Position numbers and translations under genes: made by a program | Shown: positions 1 to 8,570 of the stretch, in pieces | Position numbering within the stretch: the stretch's first letter is position 1 | Layout of the letters: the number at the start of each line of letters is the position of its first letter | Assembly: GCF_019492185.1 (NCBI RefSeq) | Contig: NZ_JAICCF010000006.1 | Coordinates: 62,001-126,000 of the forward strand | DNA from: Chitinophaga rhizophila | Lineage (GTDB): Bacteria; Bacteroidota; Bacteroidia; Chitinophagales; Chitinophagaceae | Reading direction: 5' to 3' | Length of the DNA: 64,000 nucleotides | Notes under the pieces: generated by a model | Database searches by the model: none | Seen by the model: the letters and a program-made list of their open reading frames with translations, nothing else | Told to the model about the DNA's origin: nothing

Positions 1-147
1 AATCCCCATTTCCGTCAGACGATTGATCCGCTGGTGTATCATAGTATTAGATACCCCAAGTGTGGTGGCAATCGCAGAAAATGCCATCCTCCCGTCTTTT
101 TCAAGCTCCTTAAGGATCTGGATGTCGAAGTCGTCTATATTCTCCAT
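1..147 (-). CDS. Lrp/AsnC family transcriptional regulator, N-terminal part
   Basis: The reverse strand from an ATG at 147 reads about 49 residues into the window edge: an acidic start (MENIDDFDIQILKELEKDGR) followed by a helix-turn-helix of the type SAIATTLGVSNTMIHQRINRL. This is the DNA-binding head of Lrp/AsnC (feast/famine) regulators. The C-terminal ligand-binding domain lies outside the window. It is divergent from an ornithine aminotransferase-arginase operon, an arrangement often seen when such regulators sense the amino acid being degraded. Control of that operon is inference. Confidence 0.85.
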   Translation of the reverse strand, partial: MENIDDFDIQILKELEKDGRMAFSAIATTLGVSNTMIHQRINRLTEMGI

Positions 148-148
148 T

Positions 149-180
149 AACTGATCAGTTGTATAAATATTATTATTTAT
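149..180. promoter_or_regulatory. Palindromes between the Lrp-type regulator and rocD
   Basis: A perfect 12-bp palindrome, AACTGATCAGTT, lies at 149-160, touching the regulator's start codon. An AT-rich inverted repeat, ATAAATA with TATTTAT, follows at 163-180. Both sit between divergent genes and are plausible binding sites for the Lrp-type regulator. The binding role is inferred from position and symmetry only. Confidence 0.45.
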
Positions 181-266
181 GCGCTATAAAAAATCAAATT
201 CACTTTTAATTGGCCATTTTGGAGTTAAAATGTATTTTTGAAGAACCTGATACCAAAAACCACCAA

Positions 267-1523
267 ATGGAAATTATCGCGAATGTATCAAAAACTGAAG
301 AGTTAATTAATAGGGAGCATCACTACGGTGCCCATAATTATCATCCTTTGCCAGTCGTACTGGAGAGAGGCGAAGGAGCATTTCTCTGGGATGTAGAAGG
401 GAAACGCTATTATGACTTCCTTTCTGCTTATTCAGCCGTCAACCAGGGGCATTGCCATCCACGTATCATAGCAGCCCTCCAAAAACAGGCAGCGAAGCTT
501 ACGCTGACTTCACGGGCATTTTTCAATGATAAACTCGGCGACTTTGAGGAGTACGTATGCCAGTTGTTTGGCTATGACAAGGCGCTGGTTATGAATACCG
601 GGGTAGAAGCTGTGGAAACAGCCATGAAGTTATGCCGGAAATGGGGATACCTGGTGAAAGGTATACCAGAAGGACAGGCTAAGATTGTCTTTGCTGATGG
701 AAATTTTCATGGCCGCACGCTTGCTGTTGTATCTGCTTCAGACGACCAGAGTGCCCGTAGTGGCTTCGGACCTTTCATAGATGGTATTCTGAAAGTCCCT
801 TATAACGACCCAGATGCACTGGCGGCTTTGTTAAGCTCAGATAGCAGCATTGCCGGCGTGATCCTAGAGCCCATACAGGGTGAAGCCGGGGTAGTAGTCC
901 CAGATGAGGATTATCTCTCACGTGTAGGCCTGTTGTGCAAAGAAAATAATGTTCTCTTTATTGCCGACGAAATTCAGACTGGCATTGGCCGTACTGGCAG
1001 CATGTTGGCCTCTTACGATGTAAATACAGGCATTGGCAAACCAGACATGCTGATCCTTGGTAAAGCTGTATCCGGAGGCACAATACCTGTCTCTGTCGTA
1101 CTGGCTGATGATGAAGTAATGATGTGTATCCGGCCTGGCGAACATGGATCTACCTATGGAGGCAATCCACTGGCCTGTGCGGTAGCAAAAGAAGCCTTAC
1201 AGGTAGTACTGGATGAAGACTTATGCCTCAATGCACACAAAATGGGTGTACTACTGCGTGAAGGATTACGGGATATTGCTAAACGACTGGGCGTTATCCG
1301 TGAAGTACGCGGTAAAGGACTGTTAAATGCAATTGTTATTGATGAAGATCTGGAAGCTGATCTTGCATGGGAACTGTGCCTGGAATTTAAGAAACACGGC
1401 CTTCTGGCAAAACCTACCCACGGCAATAAAATCCGTTTTGCTCCACCGCTGGTCATAAATGCCAAGCAGATTATGGAAAGTCTGTCTATCATTGAGAAAT
1501 CAATATATTCACACTGTTTATGA
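267..1523 (+). CDS. rocD: Ornithine--oxo-acid aminotransferase
   Basis: PLP enzyme converting ornithine and 2-oxoglutarate to glutamate semialdehyde and glutamate, used in arginine catabolism. The 418-residue protein shows the family landmarks: YGAHNYHPLPVVLERGEG near residue 20, the cofactor Asp in FIADEIQTG (Asp234) and the Schiff-base lysine in LILGKAVSGG (Lys266). The ATG at 267 is chosen because the family starts shortly before SKTEELI. In-frame TTG codons at 210 and 219 would add a non-conserved tail. An out-of-frame mini-ORF (ATG at 230, four codons with the stop) precedes it. The stop overlaps the next start by 4 nt, so the two genes are probably translationally coupled. Confidence 0.93.
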   Translation: MEIIANVSKTEELINREHHYGAHNYHPLPVVLERGEGAFLWDVEGKRYYDFLSAYSAVNQGHCHPRIIAALQKQAAKLTLTSRAFFNDKLGDFEEYVCQLFGYDKALVMNTGVEAVETAMKLCRKWGYLVKGIPEGQAKIVFADGNFHGRTLAVVSASDDQSARSGFGPFIDGILKVPYNDPDALAALLSSDSSIAGVILEPIQGEAGVVVPDEDYLSRVGLLCKENNVLFIADEIQTGIGRTGSMLASYDVNTGIGKPDMLILGKAVSGGTIPVSVVLADDEVMMCIRPGEHGSTYGGNPLACAVAKEALQVVLDEDLCLNAHKMGVLLREGLRDIAKRLGVIREVRGKGLLNAIVIDEDLEADLAWELCLEFKKHGLLAKPTHGNKIRFAPPLVINAKQIMESLSIIEKSIYSHCL

Positions 1524-2488
1524 AAAACTCAATGAAAATCATCAAGAACAGATCGGATATTGGTGCAGGAACACGCGGATCTGATATGGGCATTGATGCG
1601 ATGGAAATAGCTGCCATTAATCGGGGTAGCCATTTCTTCCGCCAGGTGCCTTATATAGAAATACAAACCCGGAATGAATCTGTTTATTCCGATGACAGAG
1701 ACAGATGCGGTAAACGTATCAGCCAGGTGAAAGATCAATGTGAGCTACTCTCCTCGGCTGTTATCAGCACGTTGCAGGAGTCTGAATTTCCGGTTGTGAT
1801 ATCAGGAGACCATTCTTCGGCTATAGGAACTATTAGTGGTATTAAGGCAGCTTACCCAGACAAATGCCTGGGTGTAATCTGGATCGATGCTCACGCAGAC
1901 CTGCATTCTCCCTATACAACTCCCTCCGGAAATCTACATGGCATGCCACTAGCTGCATGCCTTGGTCAGGACAATCTTTCCTGTAAAATCAATGAGATTT
2001 CCGACTATACGGCTTCCTATTGGGAGCAGTTAAAAGCAGTTGGCGTAGCAGGCGCAAAGCTGGATTCCCGTCATCTCGTTTACTTCGGGGTTAGAGATAC
2101 AGAGGAACCTGAAGACCTATTAATAGCATCACTAGGTATTCCCAACTATACTGTAAGTCAGGTACGTACCCGTGGAATAGAGATCTGCGTACAGGATGCA
2201 CTTGCCCGCTTACAGGAATGTGATATGATCTATGTAAGCTTTGATGTAGACAGTATGGATTCAGACCAGATATCTGATGGTACTGGCACACCAGTACCTG
2301 AAGGCTTCGACCCTTCCGAGATAGTGAGTATGACTCAGCAACTCTTCCGCTGTGGCAAAGTTATATGCTATGAGATAGTGGAAGTAAATCCATTGCTCGA
2401 TCACAAAGGTAACCGCATGGCTGAAGTAGCCTTTGATATACTTGAACAGGTTACACGCGAAATGATGGAATATGCTCCTGCGCGCTGA
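1520..2488 (+). CDS. rocF: Arginase (ureohydrolase family)
   Basis: Mn-dependent hydrolase expected to cleave arginine to ornithine and urea, feeding RocD. The metal ligands are visible: His98 in GDHSSAIGT, Asp123/His125/Asp127 in WIDAHADLHS and Asp242/Asp244 in SFDVDSMDS. The segment TTPSGNLHGMP is typical of arginases. The length of 322 residues is normal. The fourth motif ends DSMDSD where most arginases have D(G)LDP, a small deviation. ATG overlaps the rocD stop (ATGA). Agmatinase or formiminoglutamase activity is possible in this fold, but the rocD neighbour favours arginase. Confidence 0.9.
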   Translation: MKNSMKIIKNRSDIGAGTRGSDMGIDAMEIAAINRGSHFFRQVPYIEIQTRNESVYSDDRDRCGKRISQVKDQCELLSSAVISTLQESEFPVVISGDHSSAIGTISGIKAAYPDKCLGVIWIDAHADLHSPYTTPSGNLHGMPLAACLGQDNLSCKINEISDYTASYWEQLKAVGVAGAKLDSRHLVYFGVRDTEEPEDLLIASLGIPNYTVSQVRTRGIEICVQDALARLQECDMIYVSFDVDSMDSDQISDGTGTPVPEGFDPSEIVSMTQQLFRCGKVICYEIVEVNPLLDHKGNRMAEVAFDILEQVTREMMEYAPAR

Positions 2489-2652
2489 TATAGCAACTAC
2501 ACCATCAACAATCCTACATTCAGATTAATGCTGCGATAATAGATAGGTAGCTGATAAACAGCATATCCAGATTATCAGACTCAGGCTTCCCATATGATAT
2601 GATAACCTAATTGTCATGATATGAGATGCAACAATCTTATTGAAGACAATGG

Positions 2653-3801
2653 TCAAATAACACTCGCATTTATCTCTGCAAAAACCTTACTATTAAAGTC
2701 ATAAGGCTGTCCCGTAAGATTATATTGTGGCAGCAGTGCTAAATACTGCTCCTCAAACGCCTCATACTGTGCTTTAAACAATGTATACCAGGCAGCGCCT
2801 TCTTCTTTAAACAGGTTCAGCTCCTCAAACATATCCAATGACAACTTAAAACGCTGCATATGGAAAATGAAGCGCCCTTTCACATCATGCTGCTGCATAT
2901 GTGTGAGGCCCTCTCTATCAATACAACCCTGCAAAGTTTTCGTAATCTCAACAAAGGTAAACATGCCATGAAAGAACAAATAGATGCTAGGATAATGCCC
3001 GGGATTACCTACCAGATCGCCTAGCGGCGTATTACAATTAACAGTAAATAGCTGTTGCTTGGTTTCGTACGTTAGAGTGAAATAAGTAACATGCGCGCCC
3101 TCATGTGATATATGATCTGCAAAGAATATCTCATCATCCCATGGATTAACACACAGGAAAATCATATTGTGAGCAGACAATACTGCGAAAGAATTTTGCT
3201 GTGTTGCATTAAACAACATGACCTTTTTCAGATTCTTTAATAACAGCCCGAAATGACCAGGATTCAACTCCTCGATAATATGCATGCCTTTGTTGAACGA
3301 CTCCAGATGCTGTATATGAAGTCCCGATACCTGAATATCTTCAGGACGATTACCCTGTTCTGTAAACACATTTAGCAACAGCGGGTGATGATCTATAACG
3401 ATCTCAATGCCATGCTCACTATACAGCAGCGGCTCGAAGGTAAAAGGCATTTCAATTTCCCCATCCAATAGAGTCATTACATCGCCTGCTGTATGCAGCA
3501 ATAAAGAATGGCCGGAAAAAGAGGTACGCAGATAACCAACATTAGGCAAATAAATAATGCCTTGGCTATTGGGGAATACAACAATTACCGGTTTCCTGGA
3601 CTGCTCATATCCATAAATGATACTATCCAACCACTTATCATCCTGCTGCTGAAGGTACGTATACAACAACGGCTCCATGTAAATACTATCATTGTAGAAA
3701 TCAAGCCGCTGGAAAATATCTTTGTGCCTGGCATATAAGAGTTTCTTTACAGAATCTACCACGGCGCCCAGATGGTCGTCAAATTTTTCATAGTAGTTCA
3801 T
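2653..3801 (-). CDS. HEXXH-motif protein, putative peptide-modifying (beta-hydroxylase-like) enzyme of the RiPP cluster
   Basis: A 382-residue protein ending the RiPP operon. It carries HEGAH (His233, Glu234, His237; context ISHEGAHVTYF), followed about 40 residues later by a segment PSIYLFFHGMFTFVEI. That pattern resembles the family of HEXXH-motif putative peptide modification proteins, some of which are 2-oxoglutarate-dependent beta-hydroxylases of RiPP residues. No zinc-protease features beyond HEXXH are apparent and there is no signal peptide. The start at 3801 is chosen because it follows the upstream stop (TGATATG). A longer start at 3846 would overlap the adaptor gene by 44 nt. Assignment to the family is from motif layout, not a search. 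Confidence 0.6.
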   Translation of the reverse strand: MNYYEKFDDHLGAVVDSVKKLLYARHKDIFQRLDFYNDSIYMEPLLYTYLQQQDDKWLDSIIYGYEQSRKPVIVVFPNSQGIIYLPNVGYLRTSFSGHSLLLHTAGDVMTLLDGEIEMPFTFEPLLYSEHGIEIVIDHHPLLLNVFTEQGNRPEDIQVSGLHIQHLESFNKGMHIIEELNPGHFGLLLKNLKKVMLFNATQQNSFAVLSAHNMIFLCVNPWDDEIFFADHISHEGAHVTYFTLTYETKQQLFTVNCNTPLGDLVGNPGHYPSIYLFFHGMFTFVEITKTLQGCIDREGLTHMQQHDVKGRFIFHMQRFKLSLDMFEELNLFKEEGAAWYTLFKAQYEAFEEQYLALLPQYNLTGQPYDFNSKVFAEINASVI

Positions 3802-3802
3802 A

Positions 3803-5104
3803 TCAGTATGTATTTTTGTTAATAATGGAATTAAATAACCTGTCAAACAACGTCAGGTCTTCAACAATGATATCAGCCTGTCCGGTCAACTCGCTTTTGT
3901 TATCTAAGGGTTTACGCAGCGTTGTTACAAGCGGCGAGGGTAGCTGCACTCTTACACTATAAAAGCCTTCCTTTGCAGCAGCAGACATAGCAACCACTGT
4001 CCCTTTTAACATACCAAACTCTGTATAGGGGTAATTATTTAACCGGATATTACATTTCAACCCTACCCGCACTTTTCCTGAGTTAGTAACAGGTAGTTTA
4101 GCAATAGCGAAATACGCCTGACTAGATACCGGGGTGACAGTAAAGACCTTTTGTTCATTACTCAGAAACTGGTCCGGTGTTCTGATATCATAGAAATTCA
4201 GCACTCCGCTTACAGGCGCATCCAGCACATACTTGTTCTGCCATTCCGTAAGCTGGAAGGTCAGGTCACTGTAGGACTGAAAAATGTTCTTACGAAGATT
4301 AAACAAGGTATTGTCATAATCTGCTGCCAGCGTTAGGTTTTCTTTTGTCAACGCATGCTCCTGCAGTTGATTGTTAATAAGACTGTTGTTCAGCTCATCC
4401 AGAATGCTCTGGGTGTTGAGGTAGGTAATCTCTTTCTGTTCTACCTCTGTCTTCGCAACTACCTTTAAACTGTCTAACTGGATATTACGGTCCAGATCTG
4501 CTTTGGATAAGATACTTTGCCGCTGTAGTATAGTTAGCTTATGCTCCAGCTGCTGGTTCAGCTCATTCATACTCTTTGCTCTGTCTGCATTGATGGTCAG
4601 CTGCCGTCGCTGAATATTCAGGCGGTTAAATAATCTCAACTCTTCCACACTTTTATAAAAGCGGGCATAGTCTGATTGCATATCGCCTAAGGCGGTCAGC
4701 TCCCGGAATTTTATTGTATCTAATTTCTCCCAGAATCCCGGCCCTCTGACCTGCCATAAAATTTCCCGCAGCTGCTGCACTTCCTGGTAGTTTGCGCTGT
4801 TATATAACACCATTACCCAGTCACCGCTGTTAACGGTATCCTGGTCATACCTCAGTAAGCTCACGATACGGCTACTGACACGATTATGTACTGTTACTGG
4901 CGGTGTACTGGTAGTTACCACAGCTTCTGATGTGATAACGTCCGGGTAGCGGACTAACCTCATACCGATAATAATAATGGCAAAGATCACCAGCATGCCG
5001 GTGCTGCCATAGGTAATAATCCGCGAAGGAACCTTATCCAGTATATCCTGGAAGTATTCGCTGCGGATATTGATCCTGCTTATTTTCTGTTCGTCAATTG
5101 GCAA
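3803..5104 (-). CDS. HlyD-family periplasmic adaptor subunit of peptide exporter
   Basis: A 433-residue membrane fusion protein. A short cytoplasmic N-terminus is followed by one membrane segment at about residues 30-52, a split lipoyl/biotinyl-like half-motif, a long helical hairpin at about 150-300 and a C-terminal beta domain (HNRVSSRIVSLL early, VLDAPVSGVLNF late). It should link the neighbouring C39 ABC exporter to an outer-membrane channel. No TolC-like gene is in the window, so one would be supplied elsewhere. Its start overlaps the end of the ABC gene by 11 nt, showing tight operon organisation. Confidence 0.88.
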   Translation of the reverse strand: MPIDEQKISRINIRSEYFQDILDKVPSRIITYGSTGMLVIFAIIIIGMRLVRYPDVITSEAVVTTSTPPVTVHNRVSSRIVSLLRYDQDTVNSGDWVMVLYNSANYQEVQQLREILWQVRGPGFWEKLDTIKFRELTALGDMQSDYARFYKSVEELRLFNRLNIQRRQLTINADRAKSMNELNQQLEHKLTILQRQSILSKADLDRNIQLDSLKVVAKTEVEQKEITYLNTQSILDELNNSLINNQLQEHALTKENLTLAADYDNTLFNLRKNIFQSYSDLTFQLTEWQNKYVLDAPVSGVLNFYDIRTPDQFLSNEQKVFTVTPVSSQAYFAIAKLPVTNSGKVRVGLKCNIRLNNYPYTEFGMLKGTVVAMSAAAKEGFYSVRVQLPSPLVTTLRKPLDNKSELTGQADIIVEDLTLFDRLFNSIINKNTY

Positions 5105-7316
5105 TTTCTAACTGATTTTTGATTAACGTATGATAGTACCCACGGCGCTCTACCAGCTCTTCATGGCGTCCGATTTCTTTAATCTCGCCTTTGTCCAACA
5201 CAATAATCTGATCGGCCCGGCGCACTGTACTTAGACGATGTGCAATGATGATGACTGTTTTTCCCTCAAAGAACGTATCCAGGTTTTCCACAATCTTCTT
5301 TTCATTATTCGCATCCAGAGCACTGGTGGCTTCATCGAAAAAGAGAAATTCAGGATTCTTGTAAACCGCTCTCGCAATCAGTATACGTTGTCGTTGCCCT
5401 CCGCTAAGTGTTCTTCCGCTAGAACCTGCTGCACCAATAATAGAATTGAATCCTGCGGGCAATGCACTGATCAGCTCTTCTATATTAGCGATCCTGGCCG
5501 CATTTAATAGTTTATTAAGATCAACATTTTCATCACTGGCAGATTCTGTAATATTTTGAGTAATAGTATCGGAAAATATGTACCCGTCCTGCATTACAGT
5601 TCCACAGAGAGAACGCCAGTTGTCAGAATCAATATGCCGCAGATTGTAGTTCCCGACCATGATATCTCCTGCAGTTGGCAGATAGAGTTTAAGCAGTAGC
5701 TTAAGCAATGTCGTTTTACCACTACCACTGTCGCCGACAATTGCAGTAATTTTGCCACGGGGAATGGTCAGATTCAGATTCTTTAGTACCGGCGTATTGA
5801 TATCCCTTACATATGAAAAGGTCAGGTCTTTAATATGTATGTCATAGTTCCTGGGTGGCAGCTTCATCAGGGTCTCATCGTTCAGCTGTTCCTGCTCCGG
5901 TGTAACATGATCGATATCTGCGAATCGGTCCATACTAAGGCGTGCATCCTGTACAGAACGGAAGAAGTTTACCAGCCCAAGCATAGGGCCATTAATCTGA
6001 CCTACGATGTATTGTATAGCCAGCATTACCCCCAGACTGATCTTTCCATCCATCACCAGCAAGGCAGAAGAAAACGTAATCAGGATATTCTTCACTTCAT
6101 TAATAACATTACCTCCAATACTCTGGAACTGGGTAAGCTTTAATGACGATACAGAAGTTTTAAAATAGTCTACCCGTACACGCTCCCAATCCCGTATATG
6201 CTTTCTTTCGGAGCCATTTACCTTCACCTCCTGTATCCCACCTACAATCTGTATGAGTTTACTGTTCATACCTGAGGATGAGTCAAACCGGCGAAAGTCA
6301 AGTTCTGCCCGCTTTTTCATGAATGCCCATACCCAGATGGTATATAGCGTAATACCCAGTATGAAGATGAAAAATATAGTCCAGCTGTAATAAGCAAGTA
6401 CAAACAGAAAGATGGCGGCATTGAGGTAAGAAAAGAATGCATCCGGTGCAGTAGACAGAAAGGCATCCAGCCTGGAGGATTCATTGATTCGCTGTACAAT
6501 ATCCCCGGGAGTTTTTGAGTCAAAGAATGACACTGTTTTACTAAGCAATTTCACCAGGTAGTCTGAAGAAATAAGCATATTGATACGTGCAGCTACATAT
6601 AATAATAACCAGCTCCTGATGGCCGCTATAAATGACATACTAAAGAACAGCATCAGTTGCGCCAGCAGCAGTACATAAACAAAATTCAGGTTATTCAGAT
6701 TGATTCCCTTATCCACCAGCTTCTGTGTAAGAAACGGCAGGATCAGTTGCAATAGGCTTCCCAGGAATAAGCCCAGGAATATCTGTGTGATATATTTACT
6801 ATAATTCCTGATATATGGTGCAAGACCCAGCAATCCTTTTGCAGACTCAGTATTCTTTTGCTCAAAAAACCTGGATGATGGTTCCAGTAATAACACGATT
6901 CCTTTGGTTGTTTCATCTGCCAGCTCATTGTTCTGCCAGGCTTCAATGAAGTCTTTCTTACTATAAGTAAGCAATCCGTGAGACGGATCCGCCACCTTGA
7001 CCTGTCCCTTCTCAAAAGCATATACAATCAGAAAATGCCTGTCGCGCCAATAAGTAACACAGGGCAGCGGAGCCTTTTGCTCTAGTACTTCATAAGAGAT
7101 GGACGCTGGTACTGTTTTAAACCCCAAAGTTTCTGCTCCTTTCATCAGGGACTTAATAGTAATACCATCGGGGGTGATATTACATATGTCCCGCAGATGC
7201 TCAGAGCTGAAATTGCGTCCGTAATATTTAGATATAATTTTCAGACATGCAGGTCCGCAATCAAACTGATCGATCTGTTTAAAGAACGGAAATTTCTTTT
7301 TCTTGAATAAACTCAT
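5094..7316 (-). CDS. Peptidase-domain ABC exporter (C39 protease + TMD + NBD)
   Basis: A 740-residue bacteriocin-type exporter that would remove the precursor leader and export the product. The N-terminal C39 peptidase has the Cys-His-Asp set: Cys20 in DQFDCGPACLKI, His94 in WRDRHFLIVY and Asp110 in VADPSHG. A membrane region covers about residues 165-450. The nucleotide-binding domain has Walker A GDSGSGKTT (528-536), signature LSGGQRQR (about 637) and Walker B FLFFDE (about 657), then AHRLST. It sits 43 nt after the SPASM gene and overlaps the HlyD gene. Substrates are presumably the three precursors listed here. Confidence 0.93.
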   Translation of the reverse strand: MSLFKKKKFPFFKQIDQFDCGPACLKIISKYYGRNFSSEHLRDICNITPDGITIKSLMKGAETLGFKTVPASISYEVLEQKAPLPCVTYWRDRHFLIVYAFEKGQVKVADPSHGLLTYSKKDFIEAWQNNELADETTKGIVLLLEPSSRFFEQKNTESAKGLLGLAPYIRNYSKYITQIFLGLFLGSLLQLILPFLTQKLVDKGINLNNLNFVYVLLLAQLMLFFSMSFIAAIRSWLLLYVAARINMLISSDYLVKLLSKTVSFFDSKTPGDIVQRINESSRLDAFLSTAPDAFFSYLNAAIFLFVLAYYSWTIFFIFILGITLYTIWVWAFMKKRAELDFRRFDSSSGMNSKLIQIVGGIQEVKVNGSERKHIRDWERVRVDYFKTSVSSLKLTQFQSIGGNVINEVKNILITFSSALLVMDGKISLGVMLAIQYIVGQINGPMLGLVNFFRSVQDARLSMDRFADIDHVTPEQEQLNDETLMKLPPRNYDIHIKDLTFSYVRDINTPVLKNLNLTIPRGKITAIVGDSGSGKTTLLKLLLKLYLPTAGDIMVGNYNLRHIDSDNWRSLCGTVMQDGYIFSDTITQNITESASDENVDLNKLLNAARIANIEELISALPAGFNSIIGAAGSSGRTLSGGQRQRILIARAVYKNPEFLFFDEATSALDANNEKKIVENLDTFFEGKTVIIIAHRLSTVRRADQIIVLDKGEIKEIGRHEELVERRGYYHTLIKNQLEIAN

Positions 7317-7359
7317 TGCACTTGGCTCTTATGGTAAACAATTGCACAGCAGGTCCAAT

Positions 7360-8367
7360 TTACCAGGTATTGTCCTGTTGGTTGAACGTGCACATCTCTG
7401 TCTTATAATACTTGTCATTTTCCTTTCTGATGTCGCTATTACTGACACACGTATAGCGGTACTGGCAATCTTTACATCCTTCTATCCAGTCATTGGGAAG
7501 AAACCACTTTTCCCGGAAGGCAGGCTGTGTTGTCACATCTGCCAGCAGGTGCTCGTTGACATGGCCGAAAGTTGCAGGGTGTGAAATATAATTCCTGATA
7601 TACCCTTGACTATCAATGGCTACTTTCCGGTTCAGACCCAGGTTGTGGGACTGCGCTTCGGTGAAACTGAGGATATTAGGAGAAAACCTTTCCAGCCGGA
7701 TCTTCTCTTTGTTCTCACGCCTGATATCCTTTTTGAAGGACACTATCTTCCTGCCATAACGTTCGTTATCATTATATAATACAGCATCATCTGGTGCAGC
7801 ATATACATATACTCTGCGTAGACGGGGTTGAAGGTCCATCAAACTAATCCACTCTGCCGCGGTGATATCGTTGTGAGGCGTCATCAACTCACAGAAGTTT
7901 ATCTGCGTGCTGGCCAGCGCTTTTAATATTTGCTCCGTCGCCTGCGAGGTACTGAAATTACAGCCTAGTCTTACCTGTATGGCCTGACAACCTAACTCAT
8001 TCAGCTGCTTGATGACGCTGTCAAAAGAGTAGCTGGCTGTATCATCCAGTTCCAGAACAGCGTTGGTGATATGCCAGGGCTTCTCCCAGGTGAGGTCAAT
8101 ATCCGGAAAGCATTCTGGCGATGTTGTATAAAATGCAAGCTCCTTCTCAACGAACTTATCCAGGAACTGTTTAATTTGCTGATACCGGGCAGGCCCGTAT
8201 TTCTCCGGCATTTGTTCCAATGGCATCACTTCCACTTCCCGGATCACTTCCAGGAAAGCATTGGGGAGATCATAAATAACTGAGCGATCCAGGTCATAAA
8301 TAGCGCTGCTGTATTTACCAGCAACGATACGACAGGAGGCAAAAAATCTGAACCATTCCATCTTCAC
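7360..8367 (-). CDS. gwsS: Grasp-with-spasm system SPASM-domain peptide maturase
   Basis: A 335-residue protein with a C-terminal SPASM-type cysteine cluster (Cys298, Cys301, Cys307, Cys326; GCKDCQYRYTC then MCTFN). The preceding region looks like a TIM-barrel remnant, but no CxxxCxxC radical-SAM motif can be found; the N-terminal half has only isolated cysteines. Position next to an ATP-grasp maturase and a C39 exporter matches the Bacteroidota grasp-with-spasm systems. The GTG start at 8367 overlaps the stop of the preceding small ORF (GTGA). An ATG at 8361 is the alternative. Its chemistry is unknown, and a substrate-binding or scaffold role is possible. Confidence 0.8.
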   Translation of the reverse strand: MKMEWFRFFASCRIVAGKYSSAIYDLDRSVIYDLPNAFLEVIREVEVMPLEQMPEKYGPARYQQIKQFLDKFVEKELAFYTTSPECFPDIDLTWEKPWHITNAVLELDDTASYSFDSVIKQLNELGCQAIQVRLGCNFSTSQATEQILKALASTQINFCELMTPHNDITAAEWISLMDLQPRLRRVYVYAAPDDAVLYNDNERYGRKIVSFKKDIRRENKEKIRLERFSPNILSFTEAQSHNLGLNRKVAIDSQGYIRNYISHPATFGHVNEHLLADVTTQPAFREKWFLPNDWIEGCKDCQYRYTCVSNSDIRKENDKYYKTEMCTFNQQDNTW

Positions 8368-8570
8368 AGGATGTTGGATATTGCTTTATAAAATGGCAGA
8401 ATCACATACGCAGATGTGTTGTGCAAATGACTATGTACAGTAGTTGGTGCAGAAATAGCCTTATCACTGATTGTTCTTACGAACAGGTAGTAGTTAACAG
8501 GCAGTGCGCCAGCCATTTCCAATGGGAATGGCTGCAGCGGTACAGGGCTTTGTTGAGTTTGATTATGCAT
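8364..8570 (-). CDS. Small hypothetical protein between the two maturases
   Basis: A 68-residue ORF exactly fills the space between the ATP-grasp and SPASM genes. Its ATG at 8570 lies 8 nt inside the end of the ATP-grasp gene, and its TGA overlaps the SPASM GTG start by 4 nt. This double overlap argues for a translated, coupled gene. The product has a Pro/Gln-rich N-terminus (QTQQSPVPLQPFPLEM), then a mixed segment ending YVILPFYKAISNIL. No domain is recognised and there is no double-glycine leader or signal peptide. It could be a partner protein of the maturases, or only a translational bridge. Confidence 0.5.
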   Translation of the reverse strand: MHNQTQQSPVPLQPFPLEMAGALPVNYYLFVRTISDKAISAPTTVHSHLHNTSAYVILPFYKAISNIL

